From assembly GCF_004804335.1 (NCBI RefSeq), contig NZ_SRXY01000007.1, forward strand, positions 248,001 to 312,000: a stretch of 64,000 bases of DNA, given 5' to 3'. Position numbers and translations under genes: made by a program. Shown piece by piece: positions 27,256 through 35,948 of the stretch; the first letter of the stretch is position 1; every line of letters starts with the position of its first letter. The notes beneath the pieces are model-generated. The model saw nothing but the letters and a program-made list of their open reading frames with translations. It had not been told where the DNA came from and made no database searches. This DNA is from Pacificoceanicola onchidii (GTDB lineage Bacteria; Pseudomonadota; Alphaproteobacteria; Rhodobacterales; Rhodobacteraceae).

Positions 27256-27813
27256 ATGCTTAAGACGCTTCTATCCAAACTGCGCGCATTCCGCCGCGAC
27301 GAAGCCGGCAACGTCACCATCGAAACGGTGATCTGGCTTCCCCTGATCATCGCCGTGCTTGGCGCCACCTTCTCGCTGCACGATGCGTTCCGTTACAAGA
27401 GCCTGAACATCAAGGCGGCTTACACGATCTCCGACGCGCTCTCGCGGGAAACCGATCCGATTGACGGGGCTTACCTCGACGGGATGGTGGACCTGCTGGC
27501 TTACCTGACACGCTCCGAAGGGCCGTATTCCCTGCGCGTCACGCTGGTGCGCTACAATGCCAAGAAAAGCAAATACGTATCGGAATGGTCCAAGACGCGC
27601 GGCGACTTCAGCCGCCTGCGGACCAAGGATCTGAAAACCATGCACGAGCAGCTTCCGACCTTGCTGCACAATGAGCGGGTGATCGTGGTCGAAACCGCCA
27701 CGGAGTACGAACCGCCGTTCACAGTGCCCGGGCTGACATCTGACGGGTTGTTCTACAACTACGGCTTCACCCGTCCGCGTTTTGCTCCGAAAATCGTCTG
27801 GAGCGACGCCTGA
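27256..27813 (+). CDS. TadE-like pseudopilin (third gene of cassette B)
   Basis: A 185-residue protein with leader RAFRRDEAG, then NVTIE (Glu at +5) and the hydrophobic stretch TVIWLPLIIAVLGATF. The later part resembles the cassette A third protein (ISDALSRET, FTRPRFAPK). It starts 5 bp after the previous stop. The cassette ends at a stem-loop terminator 77 bp downstream. No TadA, TadB, TadC or CpaA gene is nearby, so export and processing must rely on genes elsewhere. Confidence 0.85.
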   Translation: MLKTLLSKLRAFRRDEAGNVTIETVIWLPLIIAVLGATFSLHDAFRYKSLNIKAAYTISDALSRETDPIDGAYLDGMVDLLAYLTRSEGPYSLRVTLVRYNAKKSKYVSEWSKTRGDFSRLRTKDLKTMHEQLPTLLHNERVIVVETATEYEPPFTVPGLTSDGLFYNYGFTRPRFAPKIVWSDA

Positions 27814-27889
27814 CGCCGCGGTGTCGCGCTCTGGCCCGGCTTTGTCGCAAACCGGGCGGGCCACCCCGGACAAGTTATTGCTAGTTTGA

Positions 27890-27919
27890 AACAGGGCTGC
27901 CACGGTGGCCCTGTTTTTT
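27890..27919 (+). terminator. Intrinsic terminator between cassette B and sarcosine oxidase
   Basis: AACAGGGC pairs with GCCCTGTT around a loop, followed by TTTTTT. It ends only 15 bp before the soxB start codon, so any transcript of the sarcosine oxidase operon that starts upstream must read through it, or initiate in its immediate vicinity. Confidence 0.85.
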
Positions 27920-27934
27920 CGTTTGGAGGCAGAA

Positions 27935-29188
27935 ATGCGGTTTTCGGGCCTGAAAGTGCTGAAAGAGGGGCTGACCGGCAACAAAGGCTGGACACCGCAT
28001 TGGCGCGATCCGGAGCCGAAGGACGCCTATGATATCATCATCATCGGCGGCGGCGGACATGGGCTGGCGACGGCGTTTTATCTCGCCAAGGAACATGGGC
28101 TGACCAATATTGCAGTGCTTGAGAAAGGCTATCTCGGCGGTGGTAATGTCGGGCGCAATACGACGATCGTGCGCGCGAACTATGGCCTGCCCGGCAACTC
28201 GGAATTCTACTCTCATTCGCTGAAGCTCTGGGAAGGAATGGAGCAAGAGCTGAACTACAACGTCATGCATTCGCAGCGCGGTATTATCAATCTCTTCCAT
28301 TCCGACGGCCAGCGCGACGCAGCCGCCCGCCGGGGCAATGCCATGGTCAACCAGGGCGATGACGCCATCCTGCTGGATCGCGAAGGGGTGCGGCGGATGC
28401 TGCCCTATCTCGACTTCGATACGGCGCGGTTCCCGATCTACGGCGGGCTGTACCATCCACGCGGCGGCACCGCGCGGCACGATGCGGTGGCCTGGGGATA
28501 CGCGCGCGGGGCGGACATGCGCGGGGTCGATCTGATCCAGAACTGCGAGGTCACCGGCATCGACATCGAAGGCGGGCGGGTCACGGGCGTGCAGACCACG
28601 CGCGGGGCGATCCGGGCGAAGAAGGTCGGGATCGTGGTCGCCGGTCGCTCTAGTCAGGTGGCCGCCATGGCCGGGATGCGCCTGCCCATCGAGAGCCACG
28701 TTCTGCAAGCCTTTGTCACCGAAGGGCTGAAGCCGGTGATCGACCACGTGGTGACCTTCGGCATGGGGCATTTCTACATCAGCCAGTCCGACAAGGGCGG
28801 GCTGGTCTTTGGCGGTGATCTGGATTTCTACGCATCTTATGCGGCGCGGGGCAACTTGCCGATGCAGGAACACGTGATGGAGGCGGCGATGACGCTGATG
28901 CCGATGATCGGCAAGGCCAAGCTGCTGCGGTCCTGGGGAGGGATCATGGACATGTCCCCGGACGGCTCGCCGATTATCGACAAGACCGGGATCGAAGGCC
29001 TCTATCTCAATTGCGGTTGGTGCTATGGTGGGTTCAAGGCTGTGCCGGGGTCCGGCTTCAGTTTTGCGCACCTGATCGCGCAGGATCGCCCCCATGATCC
29101 GGCCGCAGGTTTCCGACTGGACCGTTTTGAGACCGGGCGGGGCCTGATGGACGAGGAGGGGACCGGTGCGCAGCACAACCTGCATTGA
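27935..29188 (+). CDS. soxB: Sarcosine oxidase beta subunit
   Basis: A 417-residue FAD-dependent subunit of heterotetrameric sarcosine oxidase, which demethylates sarcosine to glycine, formaldehyde or methylene-THF and hydrogen peroxide. It has the FAD motif DIIIIGGGGHGLATA (about residues 33-47), the region GGNVGRNTTIVRANY and the flavin-site region GGTARHDAVAWGYA typical of SoxB. I chose the ATG at 27935 behind TTTGGAGG. The name clashes with the sulfur-oxidation soxB at 54480, which is unrelated. Confidence 0.95.
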   Translation: MRFSGLKVLKEGLTGNKGWTPHWRDPEPKDAYDIIIIGGGGHGLATAFYLAKEHGLTNIAVLEKGYLGGGNVGRNTTIVRANYGLPGNSEFYSHSLKLWEGMEQELNYNVMHSQRGIINLFHSDGQRDAAARRGNAMVNQGDDAILLDREGVRRMLPYLDFDTARFPIYGGLYHPRGGTARHDAVAWGYARGADMRGVDLIQNCEVTGIDIEGGRVTGVQTTRGAIRAKKVGIVVAGRSSQVAAMAGMRLPIESHVLQAFVTEGLKPVIDHVVTFGMGHFYISQSDKGGLVFGGDLDFYASYAARGNLPMQEHVMEAAMTLMPMIGKAKLLRSWGGIMDMSPDGSPIIDKTGIEGLYLNCGWCYGGFKAVPGSGFSFAHLIAQDRPHDPAAGFRLDRFETGRGLMDEEGTGAQHNLH

Positions 29189-29210
29189 TTCAATCGGAAA
29201 GGGTGGAGCT

Positions 29211-29711
29211 ATGAGTATTTTTTCCAAGAAAACGCAGATGGTTCTGGCTTTGTTGTTTTGCACCGGGGCGGCCTCCGCCGAGGAAATCCGGCCCGGCTGT
29301 TATGAACGGGTGTATTCGGATGCGCATCTCGCGGGCCAGCCTGCACAGGTGGTCTCTGAAATTCGCTTTTATGTCGGCGAGTGGCTGACAGAGGTGGCCC
29401 GGCGCGGCGCGCTGGAAGTCATCGCTGCCAATCAGGGCCATGCGCGCCGGGATGACAACGCCGGGCGCGTCATGACGCAATTCCTGTTCTGCGGCAGCGA
29501 GACTGATGAGACCGTCTGCCAGGTAGAATGTGACGGTGGGTCCTTGTTTGTGACCAGGCAGACCGGAGACAGCCTGACGTTCCGCACCCGCTACCTTCTG
29601 GTCGGCAACAGCGAGGAATGCGGGGGGCAGATGGATCTGGCGGAAGTGCCGGGTCAATGGGTGTCTTATCGCCTCAACCGTGTGTCGACGTCTGTTTGCG
29701 AAGGTATGTAG
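29211..29711 (+). CDS. Secreted protein of unknown function inside the sarcosine oxidase operon
   Basis: A 166-residue protein with a Sec signal peptide (MSIFSKKTQMVLALLFCTGAA, cleavage about after ASA), then a soluble domain with six Cys that could form disulfides. I do not recognise the family. It sits between soxB and soxD, 22 bp after soxB and 4 bp before soxD, with a GGTGGAG ribosome site, so it is co-transcribed. A periplasmic protein has no evident role in the cytoplasmic enzyme. The usual order is soxB-soxD with no gene between. Confidence 0.8.
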   Translation: MSIFSKKTQMVLALLFCTGAASAEEIRPGCYERVYSDAHLAGQPAQVVSEIRFYVGEWLTEVARRGALEVIAANQGHARRDDNAGRVMTQFLFCGSETDETVCQVECDGGSLFVTRQTGDSLTFRTRYLLVGNSEECGGQMDLAEVPGQWVSYRLNRVSTSVCEGM

Positions 29712-29715
29712 CAAG

Positions 29716-29982
29716 ATGAGAATAACCTGCCCGATCTGCGGGGAGCGGGACCGCCGCGAGTTCTATTATCAAGGTGCGGCCAGCATGCTGGACCGTCCGG
29801 ACCCGGACGCGGACGGGCAGGTCTGGAGCGATTATCTGCACCTGCGCGACAACCCGGCCGGTCTGACGCGGGAGCTTTGGTACCATGAGGCGGGCTGCGG
29901 CGCTTGGCTGATCGTGGAGCGCAACACCGTGACCCATGAGATCATCGGCACGGAGCTTGTGGAGGCCGCCGATGCGGATTGA
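29716..29982 (+). CDS. soxD: Sarcosine oxidase delta subunit
   Basis: An 88-residue zinc-binding subunit with the N-terminal MRITCPICGERDRREF and the later EAGCGAWLIVERNT, the normal SoxD pattern. It helps tether the alpha and beta subunits. The ATG follows the previous stop by 4 bp, and its 3' end overlaps the soxA start by 11 bp, indicating translational coupling. It is unrelated to the sulfur-oxidation SoxD. Confidence 0.94.
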   Translation: MRITCPICGERDRREFYYQGAASMLDRPDPDADGQVWSDYLHLRDNPAGLTRELWYHEAGCGAWLIVERNTVTHEIIGTELVEAADAD

Positions 29983-32908
29983 GGGCAAGGGGCGCATTGA
30001 TCGTGGGAACAAGATTTCCTTCCGGTTCGATGGGCGGGATCATCACGGGTTTGCCGCAGACACGCTGGCCTCGGCCCTGATGGCCGAGGGCGTGCGCCTG
30101 ATGGGGCGCAGTTTCAAATACCACCGCCCACGCGGCGTGCTGACGCTTGGCTCAGAAGAGCCGAACGCCCTGGTGACTGTGGGGCGTGGCTTGGCTGCGG
30201 ACCCGAACACACGCGCAACGATGCAGGAGATCTACGAGGGGCTGGAGGCGCGCAGCCAAAACCGCTGGCCCTCGCTCGACTTTGACCTGATGGGCGTGAA
30301 CGATCTGGCCGCGCCTTTTCTTGGTGCGGGGTTCTATTACAAAACCTTCATGTGGCCCAAGGCCTTCTGGGAAAAGCTCTACGAGCCGGTGATCCGCCGC
30401 GCGGCGGGGCTTGGTGCGCTGAGCGGCAAGGCTGATGGCGAGCGTTGTGACAAGGCATTTGCCTTCTGCGATGTGCTGGTGATTGGCGGCGGCCCGGCGG
30501 GTTTGATGGCGGCGCTCAGCGCGGCGCAGGCCGGGGCGGATGTGATCCTCTGCGAAGAGGAAAACGGGCTTGGCGGGCGTTTGCGTTATGAGGACGAAGA
30601 GATCGGCGGCGGCCGGGCGCATCTCTGGGCCGACGACATGGCGGAGCGGCTCGCCGCGATGGAGAACGTGCGGATCATGACGCGCACGGCGGTGACCGGG
30701 GCGTTTGATCAGGGCACATTCGGGGCATTGCAGCGTGTCTCGCACCATCTGGCCAAGCCCGGTAAACGCCCGCGCGAGACATTCTGGCGGATCGCCGCCA
30801 AACGCGCGGTGCTTTGCGCGGGGGCTCTGGAGCGACATATCGCATTTCGCGACAATGACCGCCCCGGCGTGATGATGGCGGGCGCGTTGCGCGGCTATCT
30901 CAACCGGTTTGGCACGGTGCCGGGGAGAAACGTTGCCGTTTTTGGAAACAACAGCGACGCCCATCGCACCGCGCGCGATCTGGCGCAGGCCGGGGTCAAC
31001 GTGGTGGCGCTGATCGACAGCCGCCATGACGCCGAAAATCTGGCAGGGGATGTGCCGTTTTATCCCGGCGCTCAGGTGGTGCGGGGGCTTGGGCGCAAAG
31101 GGCTTGATGGGATTGTTTTGCGCTTGCCGAACGGGCGCGAAGAGCGGTTCGCGGTGCAGGCGCTGGGCGTGTCCGGTGGCTGGAACCCTTCGGTGCATCT
31201 GACCTGCCATATGAACGGGCGTCCGGTTTGGGATGAGCGCCTGCTGGCCTTTGTCCCAAAAGACGGGGCGGTTCCGGGCATGCGCGTCGCCGGCGCGGCG
31301 CGGGGCCGGTTTTCGACGGCTGAATGCCTGAAGGAAGGTGCGGATGCCGGTTTGGAAGCGGCCAAGGCATTGGGGTTCTCCGGCGACTTGCCTCGCGTGC
31401 CGGACGCCGAGGCGGGCCGGTATCGCATTGGACGGCTGATGGCCGTTGCGGGCAAAGGCCGTGCCTGGCTCGACTTCCAGAACGATGTGACCGTGAAAGA
31501 CGTCAAACAGGCAGCGGCGGAAAACTTCCGCTCCGTCGAGCATATGAAACGCTATACAACGCAGGGCATGGCCACAGATCAGGGCAAGAGCTCGAACGTT
31601 CTGGCGCTTGCAGTGCTTGCGGACGCGACCGGGCGGGAAATCCCGGAGACGGGTACGACCACTTTCCGCCCGCCCTATACCCCGGTTGCGATTGCAGCAC
31701 TTGGGGCAGGGGCCGAAGGCAAGGGCTTTGCACCGGAACGCTTGACCACTTCGGATGAGAGCACACGGGCGCGCGGCGCGCCGATGATCGAAGCCGGGCT
31801 ATGGTATCGTCCGTCCTATTTCCCACGTGCCGGGGAGGAAACATGGCGCGACAGCTGTGATCGCGAGGTGCGCATGGTGCGCGAGAATGTCGGGGTTTGT
31901 GATGTTTCCACCTTGGGCAAGATTGCTCTGCAGGGGCGAGATGTTGGGGCGTTTCTTGACTTCGTTTATGCCAACACCTTCAGCACGCTCAAACCCGGCC
32001 GGGTCCGGTATGGAATCATGCTGCGCGAAGACGGGCATGTGATGGACGATGGCACCACAGCGCGTCTTTCAGAGACGTCCTGGGTCTTGACCACCACCAC
32101 CGCGGCGGCGGGGCAGGTGGTGCGGCATCTCGATTGGGTGCGGCAGGCGTTTTGCCCGAACATGGACGTGCGGTTTGTCTCTGAAACGGAACAATGGGCG
32201 CAATTTGCCGTGGCGGGCCCGAAGGCGCGGGAGTTGGTGAACGACCTGTTGGACACGCCTATAGACGGCGAGGTTTTCCCCTTCATGGCCTGCGCGGAGC
32301 GACAGATTTGTGGGGTGAAGGGGCGGCTCTTTCGCATCTCCTTCTCCGGAGAGCATGCCTATGAGGTGGCGGTCCCGGCGCGCTACGGCGCCAGCTTGTT
32401 CGGCCTGTTGGCCGACCGCGCGGAAGCGATGGGAGGCGGGGCCTACGGGATGGAGGCGCTCAATGTGCTGCGCATTGAGAAGGGACATATCACACACGCG
32501 GAAATCCACGGGCGCACGACCGCCTTTGATATCGGCTTTCAGCGGATGCTGAGCGGAAAAAAAGAGTTTATCGGCAAGGCTTTGGCCGCGCGCCCAGGGC
32601 TTTTGGAAGAAAGCCGCGAGCAGCTGGTTGGTCTGCGGGCGCTCAAGCCGGAACAGCCGCTGCCCGCTGGCGGACATCTGTTCGAAACGGACGCAGAGCC
32701 GATCCGCGAAAACGATCTGGGCTATATCACCAGCACCTGTTTTTCGCCGACCTTGGGCGAGACGCGGGCGCTGGCCTTCCTGCGCAATGGTCGCGCGCGT
32801 CACGGGGATCGGATCCGGATGGTCGATCACTTGCGTGATCAGGTGACGTGGTGCGAGGTGACCGATCCGGTGGCGTTTGACCCTGAGGGAGGGCGGCTTC
32901 GTGACTGA
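29972..32908 (+). CDS. soxA: Sarcosine oxidase alpha subunit
   Basis: A 978-residue subunit. The N-terminal 2Fe-2S-ferredoxin-like region (MGRSFKYHRPRG) is followed by an NAD/FAD-type dinucleotide fold (VLVIGGGPAGLMAALSAA, about residue 168) and a C-terminal tetrahydrofolate-binding domain of the aminomethyltransferase type (from about residue 600, with CDVSTLGKI). The length is normal for the heterotetrameric enzyme. I chose the ATG at 29972 behind GGAGG, within the end of soxD. The 3' end overlaps soxG by 8 bp. Confidence 0.95.
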   Translation: MRIEGKGRIDRGNKISFRFDGRDHHGFAADTLASALMAEGVRLMGRSFKYHRPRGVLTLGSEEPNALVTVGRGLAADPNTRATMQEIYEGLEARSQNRWPSLDFDLMGVNDLAAPFLGAGFYYKTFMWPKAFWEKLYEPVIRRAAGLGALSGKADGERCDKAFAFCDVLVIGGGPAGLMAALSAAQAGADVILCEEENGLGGRLRYEDEEIGGGRAHLWADDMAERLAAMENVRIMTRTAVTGAFDQGTFGALQRVSHHLAKPGKRPRETFWRIAAKRAVLCAGALERHIAFRDNDRPGVMMAGALRGYLNRFGTVPGRNVAVFGNNSDAHRTARDLAQAGVNVVALIDSRHDAENLAGDVPFYPGAQVVRGLGRKGLDGIVLRLPNGREERFAVQALGVSGGWNPSVHLTCHMNGRPVWDERLLAFVPKDGAVPGMRVAGAARGRFSTAECLKEGADAGLEAAKALGFSGDLPRVPDAEAGRYRIGRLMAVAGKGRAWLDFQNDVTVKDVKQAAAENFRSVEHMKRYTTQGMATDQGKSSNVLALAVLADATGREIPETGTTTFRPPYTPVAIAALGAGAEGKGFAPERLTTSDESTRARGAPMIEAGLWYRPSYFPRAGEETWRDSCDREVRMVRENVGVCDVSTLGKIALQGRDVGAFLDFVYANTFSTLKPGRVRYGIMLREDGHVMDDGTTARLSETSWVLTTTTAAAGQVVRHLDWVRQAFCPNMDVRFVSETEQWAQFAVAGPKARELVNDLLDTPIDGEVFPFMACAERQICGVKGRLFRISFSGEHAYEVAVPARYGASLFGLLADRAEAMGGGAYGMEALNVLRIEKGHITHAEIHGRTTAFDIGFQRMLSGKKEFIGKALAARPGLLEESREQLVGLRALKPEQPLPAGGHLFETDAEPIRENDLGYITSTCFSPTLGETRALAFLRNGRARHGDRIRMVDHLRDQVTWCEVTDPVAFDPEGGRLRD

Positions 32909-33455
32909 TTTGATTGCGAAAACCCCGTGCGCGGGGCTTCTGCCGGTCAGCCATGGCGGATGGTCCTTGAGCGAGGTGGACTGTGGGCCGATTACGTGGC
33001 TTGCGCCATTCCATGGACAGGCAGAGGCGCTCGATGCGGCGCTGCAGACGGCCCACGGGCTGGGTTTGCCGCGTCCGGGCAACAGCACTCGGGCTGGCGC
33101 GGCCCGGTGCCTTTGGTTCGGCAAGGAACAGGTGATGCTGACGGGGGTGGAACCCGGAGATGCGCTCGCACAATGCGCCGCCATGAGCGATCAGAGCGAT
33201 GGCTGGGCTGTGGTTCGTCTGGAAGGAGCAGACGGCGCAGACGTGCTGGCACGGTTGGTCCCCATCGACTTGCGGCCATCGGCTTTCCCGGACGGGGCGG
33301 TCGCGCGCACGTTGTGTCAGCATATGACCGTCACGATCCTGCGCGAAAATGTCGATGCGCTGGTGATTTTCGCCTTCCGCTCCATGGCAAAGACGCTGGT
33401 GCATGACGTTGAGACAGCCATGGTTTCGGTTGCCGCGCAGCACGCGGCACCTTAA
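32901..33455 (+). CDS. soxG: Sarcosine oxidase gamma subunit
   Basis: A 184-residue subunit, related in fold to the folate-binding region of the alpha subunit. It has ITWLAPFHGQAEALDAAL and CLWFGKEQVMLTG, as in other SoxG proteins. The start is a GTG at 32901 that overlaps the soxA stop, with GAGGGAGGG upstream. It completes soxB-x-D-A-G; no glyA, purU or serine-pathway genes follow in this window. Confidence 0.9.
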   Translation: MTDLIAKTPCAGLLPVSHGGWSLSEVDCGPITWLAPFHGQAEALDAALQTAHGLGLPRPGNSTRAGAARCLWFGKEQVMLTGVEPGDALAQCAAMSDQSDGWAVVRLEGADGADVLARLVPIDLRPSAFPDGAVARTLCQHMTVTILRENVDALVIFAFRSMAKTLVHDVETAMVSVAAQHAAP

Positions 33456-33485
33456 ATAGCCCGTCAACCCAACGGGAGATGACCC

Positions 33486-33755
33486 ATGCGCCTTGCTGCT
33501 CTGTTTTGCCTTGTTCTTGCGACGCCAGTTTTTGCCGAGGAGAAAACCGCCGATTGCGAGGCGCAAATGGTGGTGGTGTCCAAGGCCGTGGATGCCCGGG
33601 TCGAAGGTGTGCGAAAGGGCAAGATCCGCCGCGAGCTGCGGGCCGAATACGGGCAGACCGCCGCCGATATGCTGGTCGAGTTTGTCTACGGCGTGCCAGA
33701 AGAGCAGATCGACGAGATCAAAGACGCCTATCAGCAGGCTTGCGAAGCGCAGTAA
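33486..33755 (+). CDS. Small secreted protein of unknown function
   Basis: An 89-residue protein with a signal peptide (MRLAALFCLVLATPVFAEE) and a mature part of about 70 residues that is mostly charged helix (VSKAVDARVEGVRKGKIRRE). It carries one Cys near each end of the mature chain (Cys24 and Cys85), which could bond. It lies 30 bp after soxG on the same strand, with AACGGGAG as ribosome site. I do not recognise a family. Confidence 0.78.
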   Translation: MRLAALFCLVLATPVFAEEKTADCEAQMVVVSKAVDARVEGVRKGKIRRELRAEYGQTAADMLVEFVYGVPEEQIDEIKDAYQQACEAQ

Positions 33756-33852
33756 CATCTGCGGTGAGGTTGTCCCCAGACGCCCCGATTCCCTGTGGAC
33801 AAGTCGCTCAGTTGACTGGACACAGCGCCGCGTTGCTCCAATATAGGTTGCC

Positions 33853-35814
33853 ATGAGCCTGCCCCCCGGATTCCTGGACGAATTGCGCAACCGCACCAGC
33901 ATGGCCCAAGTGGCCGGGCGCAAGGTGCTGTGGGACAATCGCAAGTCCAATCAAGGCAAGGGCGACATGTGGGGTCCGTGCCCCTTTCATCATGAAAAAA
34001 CAGCGTCTTTTCATGTGGATGACAAGAAAGGATATTACTACTGTTTTGGCTGTCAGGCCAAGGGTGACGCGATTTCCTTTGTGCGTGAGACCGAGAATGT
34101 CGGGTTCATGGAAGCGGTCGAAATCCTCGCCCAAGAGGCCGGCATGGAGATGCCGAAACAGGACCCGCGCGCACAGCAGAAAGCCGATCGCCAGACACAA
34201 CTGGCGGAGGTCATGGAGCAGGCGGTTCAGTTCTTTCGCCTGCAACTTCAGCGCGGTGTGGCGGAAGAGGCGCGGCGGTATCTAGACCGGCGCGGGCTCG
34301 ATGCGCGGGCATTGGAGCGGTTCGAGATAGGCTTTGCGCCCGGCGGGTGGGAGAACCTGCGCGAGGGGCTGAAGGCCAAAGGTGTGCCGGTTGATCTGAT
34401 GCTGGCGGCGGGCTTGGTCAAACAATCGGACAAGGGGCGCGAGCCCTATGACGTGTTCCGCAATCGGATCATGTTCCCGATCCGCGACGGGCGCGGGCGG
34501 GCGATTGCCTTTGGCGGGCGGGCGATGGACCCGAACGACAACGCCAAATATCTGAACTCGCCGGAAACCGAGCTGTTCGACAAATCCCGTAACCTCTACA
34601 ATCTGCGCCCCGCGCGGGAGGCCTCGGGCAAGGGGCAGGCGCTTGTTGTGGCCGAAGGGTACATGGACGTGATTGCGCTCAGCGAGGCGGGTTTTGGCGC
34701 GTCGGTAGCGCCGCTCGGAACGGCTGTGACCGAGCCGCAATTGCAAATGATGTGGCGGATCAGCGACGAGCCGATTATCGCTTTGGACGGGGACAAGGCA
34801 GGCCTGCGCGCCGCGTACCGGGTGATTGATTTGGCCCTGCCGCTTCTGGAAGCGGGCAAGGGACTACGCTTTGCCATCATGCCGGAGGGCAAGGACCCGG
34901 ACGATCTGCTGCGGGCAGAAGGGCCGGATGCGGTCAAAAAGGTGCTTGATGAGGCTATGCCGATGGTCCAGCTGCTTTGGCGGCAGGAAACCGAAGGCAA
35001 GGTCTTCGACAGCCCTGAACGCAAGGCGGCGTTGGACAAGGTGCTGCGCGCACGGATCGCCAAGATTCAGGATCAATCCCTGCGCCGCCACTATGGCGAC
35101 GACATCAAGGACATGCGGTTTCAGCTGTTCCGAGGCCAGCGCGGCGGCGGGCAGGGCGGGCAACGCAAGCCCGGTTCCTGGCAACGCCGCGACTGGCGCG
35201 CACCGCCTCCGCCGTCGGCCGGAGCCAAGTCCTCCTTGCTGGTTGCGGGCGGCGAAGAGGCGGAGTTCCAACTGCGCGAAGCGGTTGTTCTGGCAGCCAT
35301 TCTGAGCGCGCCGGAGATTGCGGTGGAGTTCGAAGCCCAGCTCGATGCCATGCCGTGCCTTGATCCACAGAGCGGGTTGATCCGGGACATGATCCTGCGC
35401 TCGATCGGCAATGAGGCGGCCATGCGTGACCGTGTCGAGGACGCAATTGGCCGCGAGGCCCTTGAAAGCCTGTTCAAGGCACGCCATGTCAGCGTTGTGC
35501 CCTGTATCCGCCGTCCAGGGGATGCCGAATTGTCTCGTATGACCGTGGCCGAGGAACTGGCCAAAATGGATGCGCATCAAGGCTGGCAGGCGGAACTGAG
35601 CGAAGCTGAAGAAGACCTTGAGGATCTGGCCGACGAGGCTGTGACCTGGCGATTGGCCCAGGCCGCACAGGCGCGCGCGCAAGCGGGCCGGATCAGCGAT
35701 GAGGACGACACGGACTTCGACGTGGGACCAAACGGGGCGCATATGGACAAGTCGGAGCGCAGTGCGTTTGATTCGCTTCTGTCACAGATTCGTTTTGACA
35801 AGCAGCGCCGCTAA
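33853..35814 (+). CDS. dnaG: DNA primase
   Basis: A 653-residue primase that makes RNA primers for replication. The N-terminal zinc motif reads C43-x2-H46-x17-C64-x2-C67 (CPFHHEKTASF ... YYYCFGC). The TOPRIM catalytic centre has VVAEGYMDVIAL and ALDGDKAG. The C-terminal DnaB-interaction region (residues about 440-653) is less conserved and includes a Gly/Arg/Pro-rich linker. The gene lies directly upstream of rpoD, as in the macromolecular synthesis operon. Confidence 0.97.
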   Translation: MSLPPGFLDELRNRTSMAQVAGRKVLWDNRKSNQGKGDMWGPCPFHHEKTASFHVDDKKGYYYCFGCQAKGDAISFVRETENVGFMEAVEILAQEAGMEMPKQDPRAQQKADRQTQLAEVMEQAVQFFRLQLQRGVAEEARRYLDRRGLDARALERFEIGFAPGGWENLREGLKAKGVPVDLMLAAGLVKQSDKGREPYDVFRNRIMFPIRDGRGRAIAFGGRAMDPNDNAKYLNSPETELFDKSRNLYNLRPAREASGKGQALVVAEGYMDVIALSEAGFGASVAPLGTAVTEPQLQMMWRISDEPIIALDGDKAGLRAAYRVIDLALPLLEAGKGLRFAIMPEGKDPDDLLRAEGPDAVKKVLDEAMPMVQLLWRQETEGKVFDSPERKAALDKVLRARIAKIQDQSLRRHYGDDIKDMRFQLFRGQRGGGQGGQRKPGSWQRRDWRAPPPPSAGAKSSLLVAGGEEAEFQLREAVVLAAILSAPEIAVEFEAQLDAMPCLDPQSGLIRDMILRSIGNEAAMRDRVEDAIGREALESLFKARHVSVVPCIRRPGDAELSRMTVAEELAKMDAHQGWQAELSEAEEDLEDLADEAVTWRLAQAAQARAQAGRISDEDDTDFDVGPNGAHMDKSERSAFDSLLSQIRFDKQRR

Positions 35815-35895
35815 CTGTGGCGGCAGTGCCGACACGGTGAAGAAACAGTAAGGAAAACAGGGTAAACGGGTCAGCGAATCACTCGAATGCCGGAA

Positions 35896-35915
35896 TGATT
35901 CGTGCTAACGAATCA
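35896..35915 (+). promoter_or_regulatory. Hairpin in the rpoD leader
   Basis: TGATTCGT-GCTA-ACGAATCA is a perfect 8-bp stem with a four-base loop, 33 bp before the rpoD ATG. A third copy of the word (GCGAATCA) is at 35874. There is no T run. It could be an operator or an mRNA structure; no known regulator is implied. Confidence 0.5.
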
Positions 35916-35948
35916 CATCGCGACCGAATCCCCGATGAGGAGTGCCTG

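Noticed and set aside
27881-29263. 460-codon minus-strand frame opposite sarcosine oxidase beta
   Set aside because: It is fully antisense to a well-supported gene and shows a random, His/Arg/Pro-rich composition.
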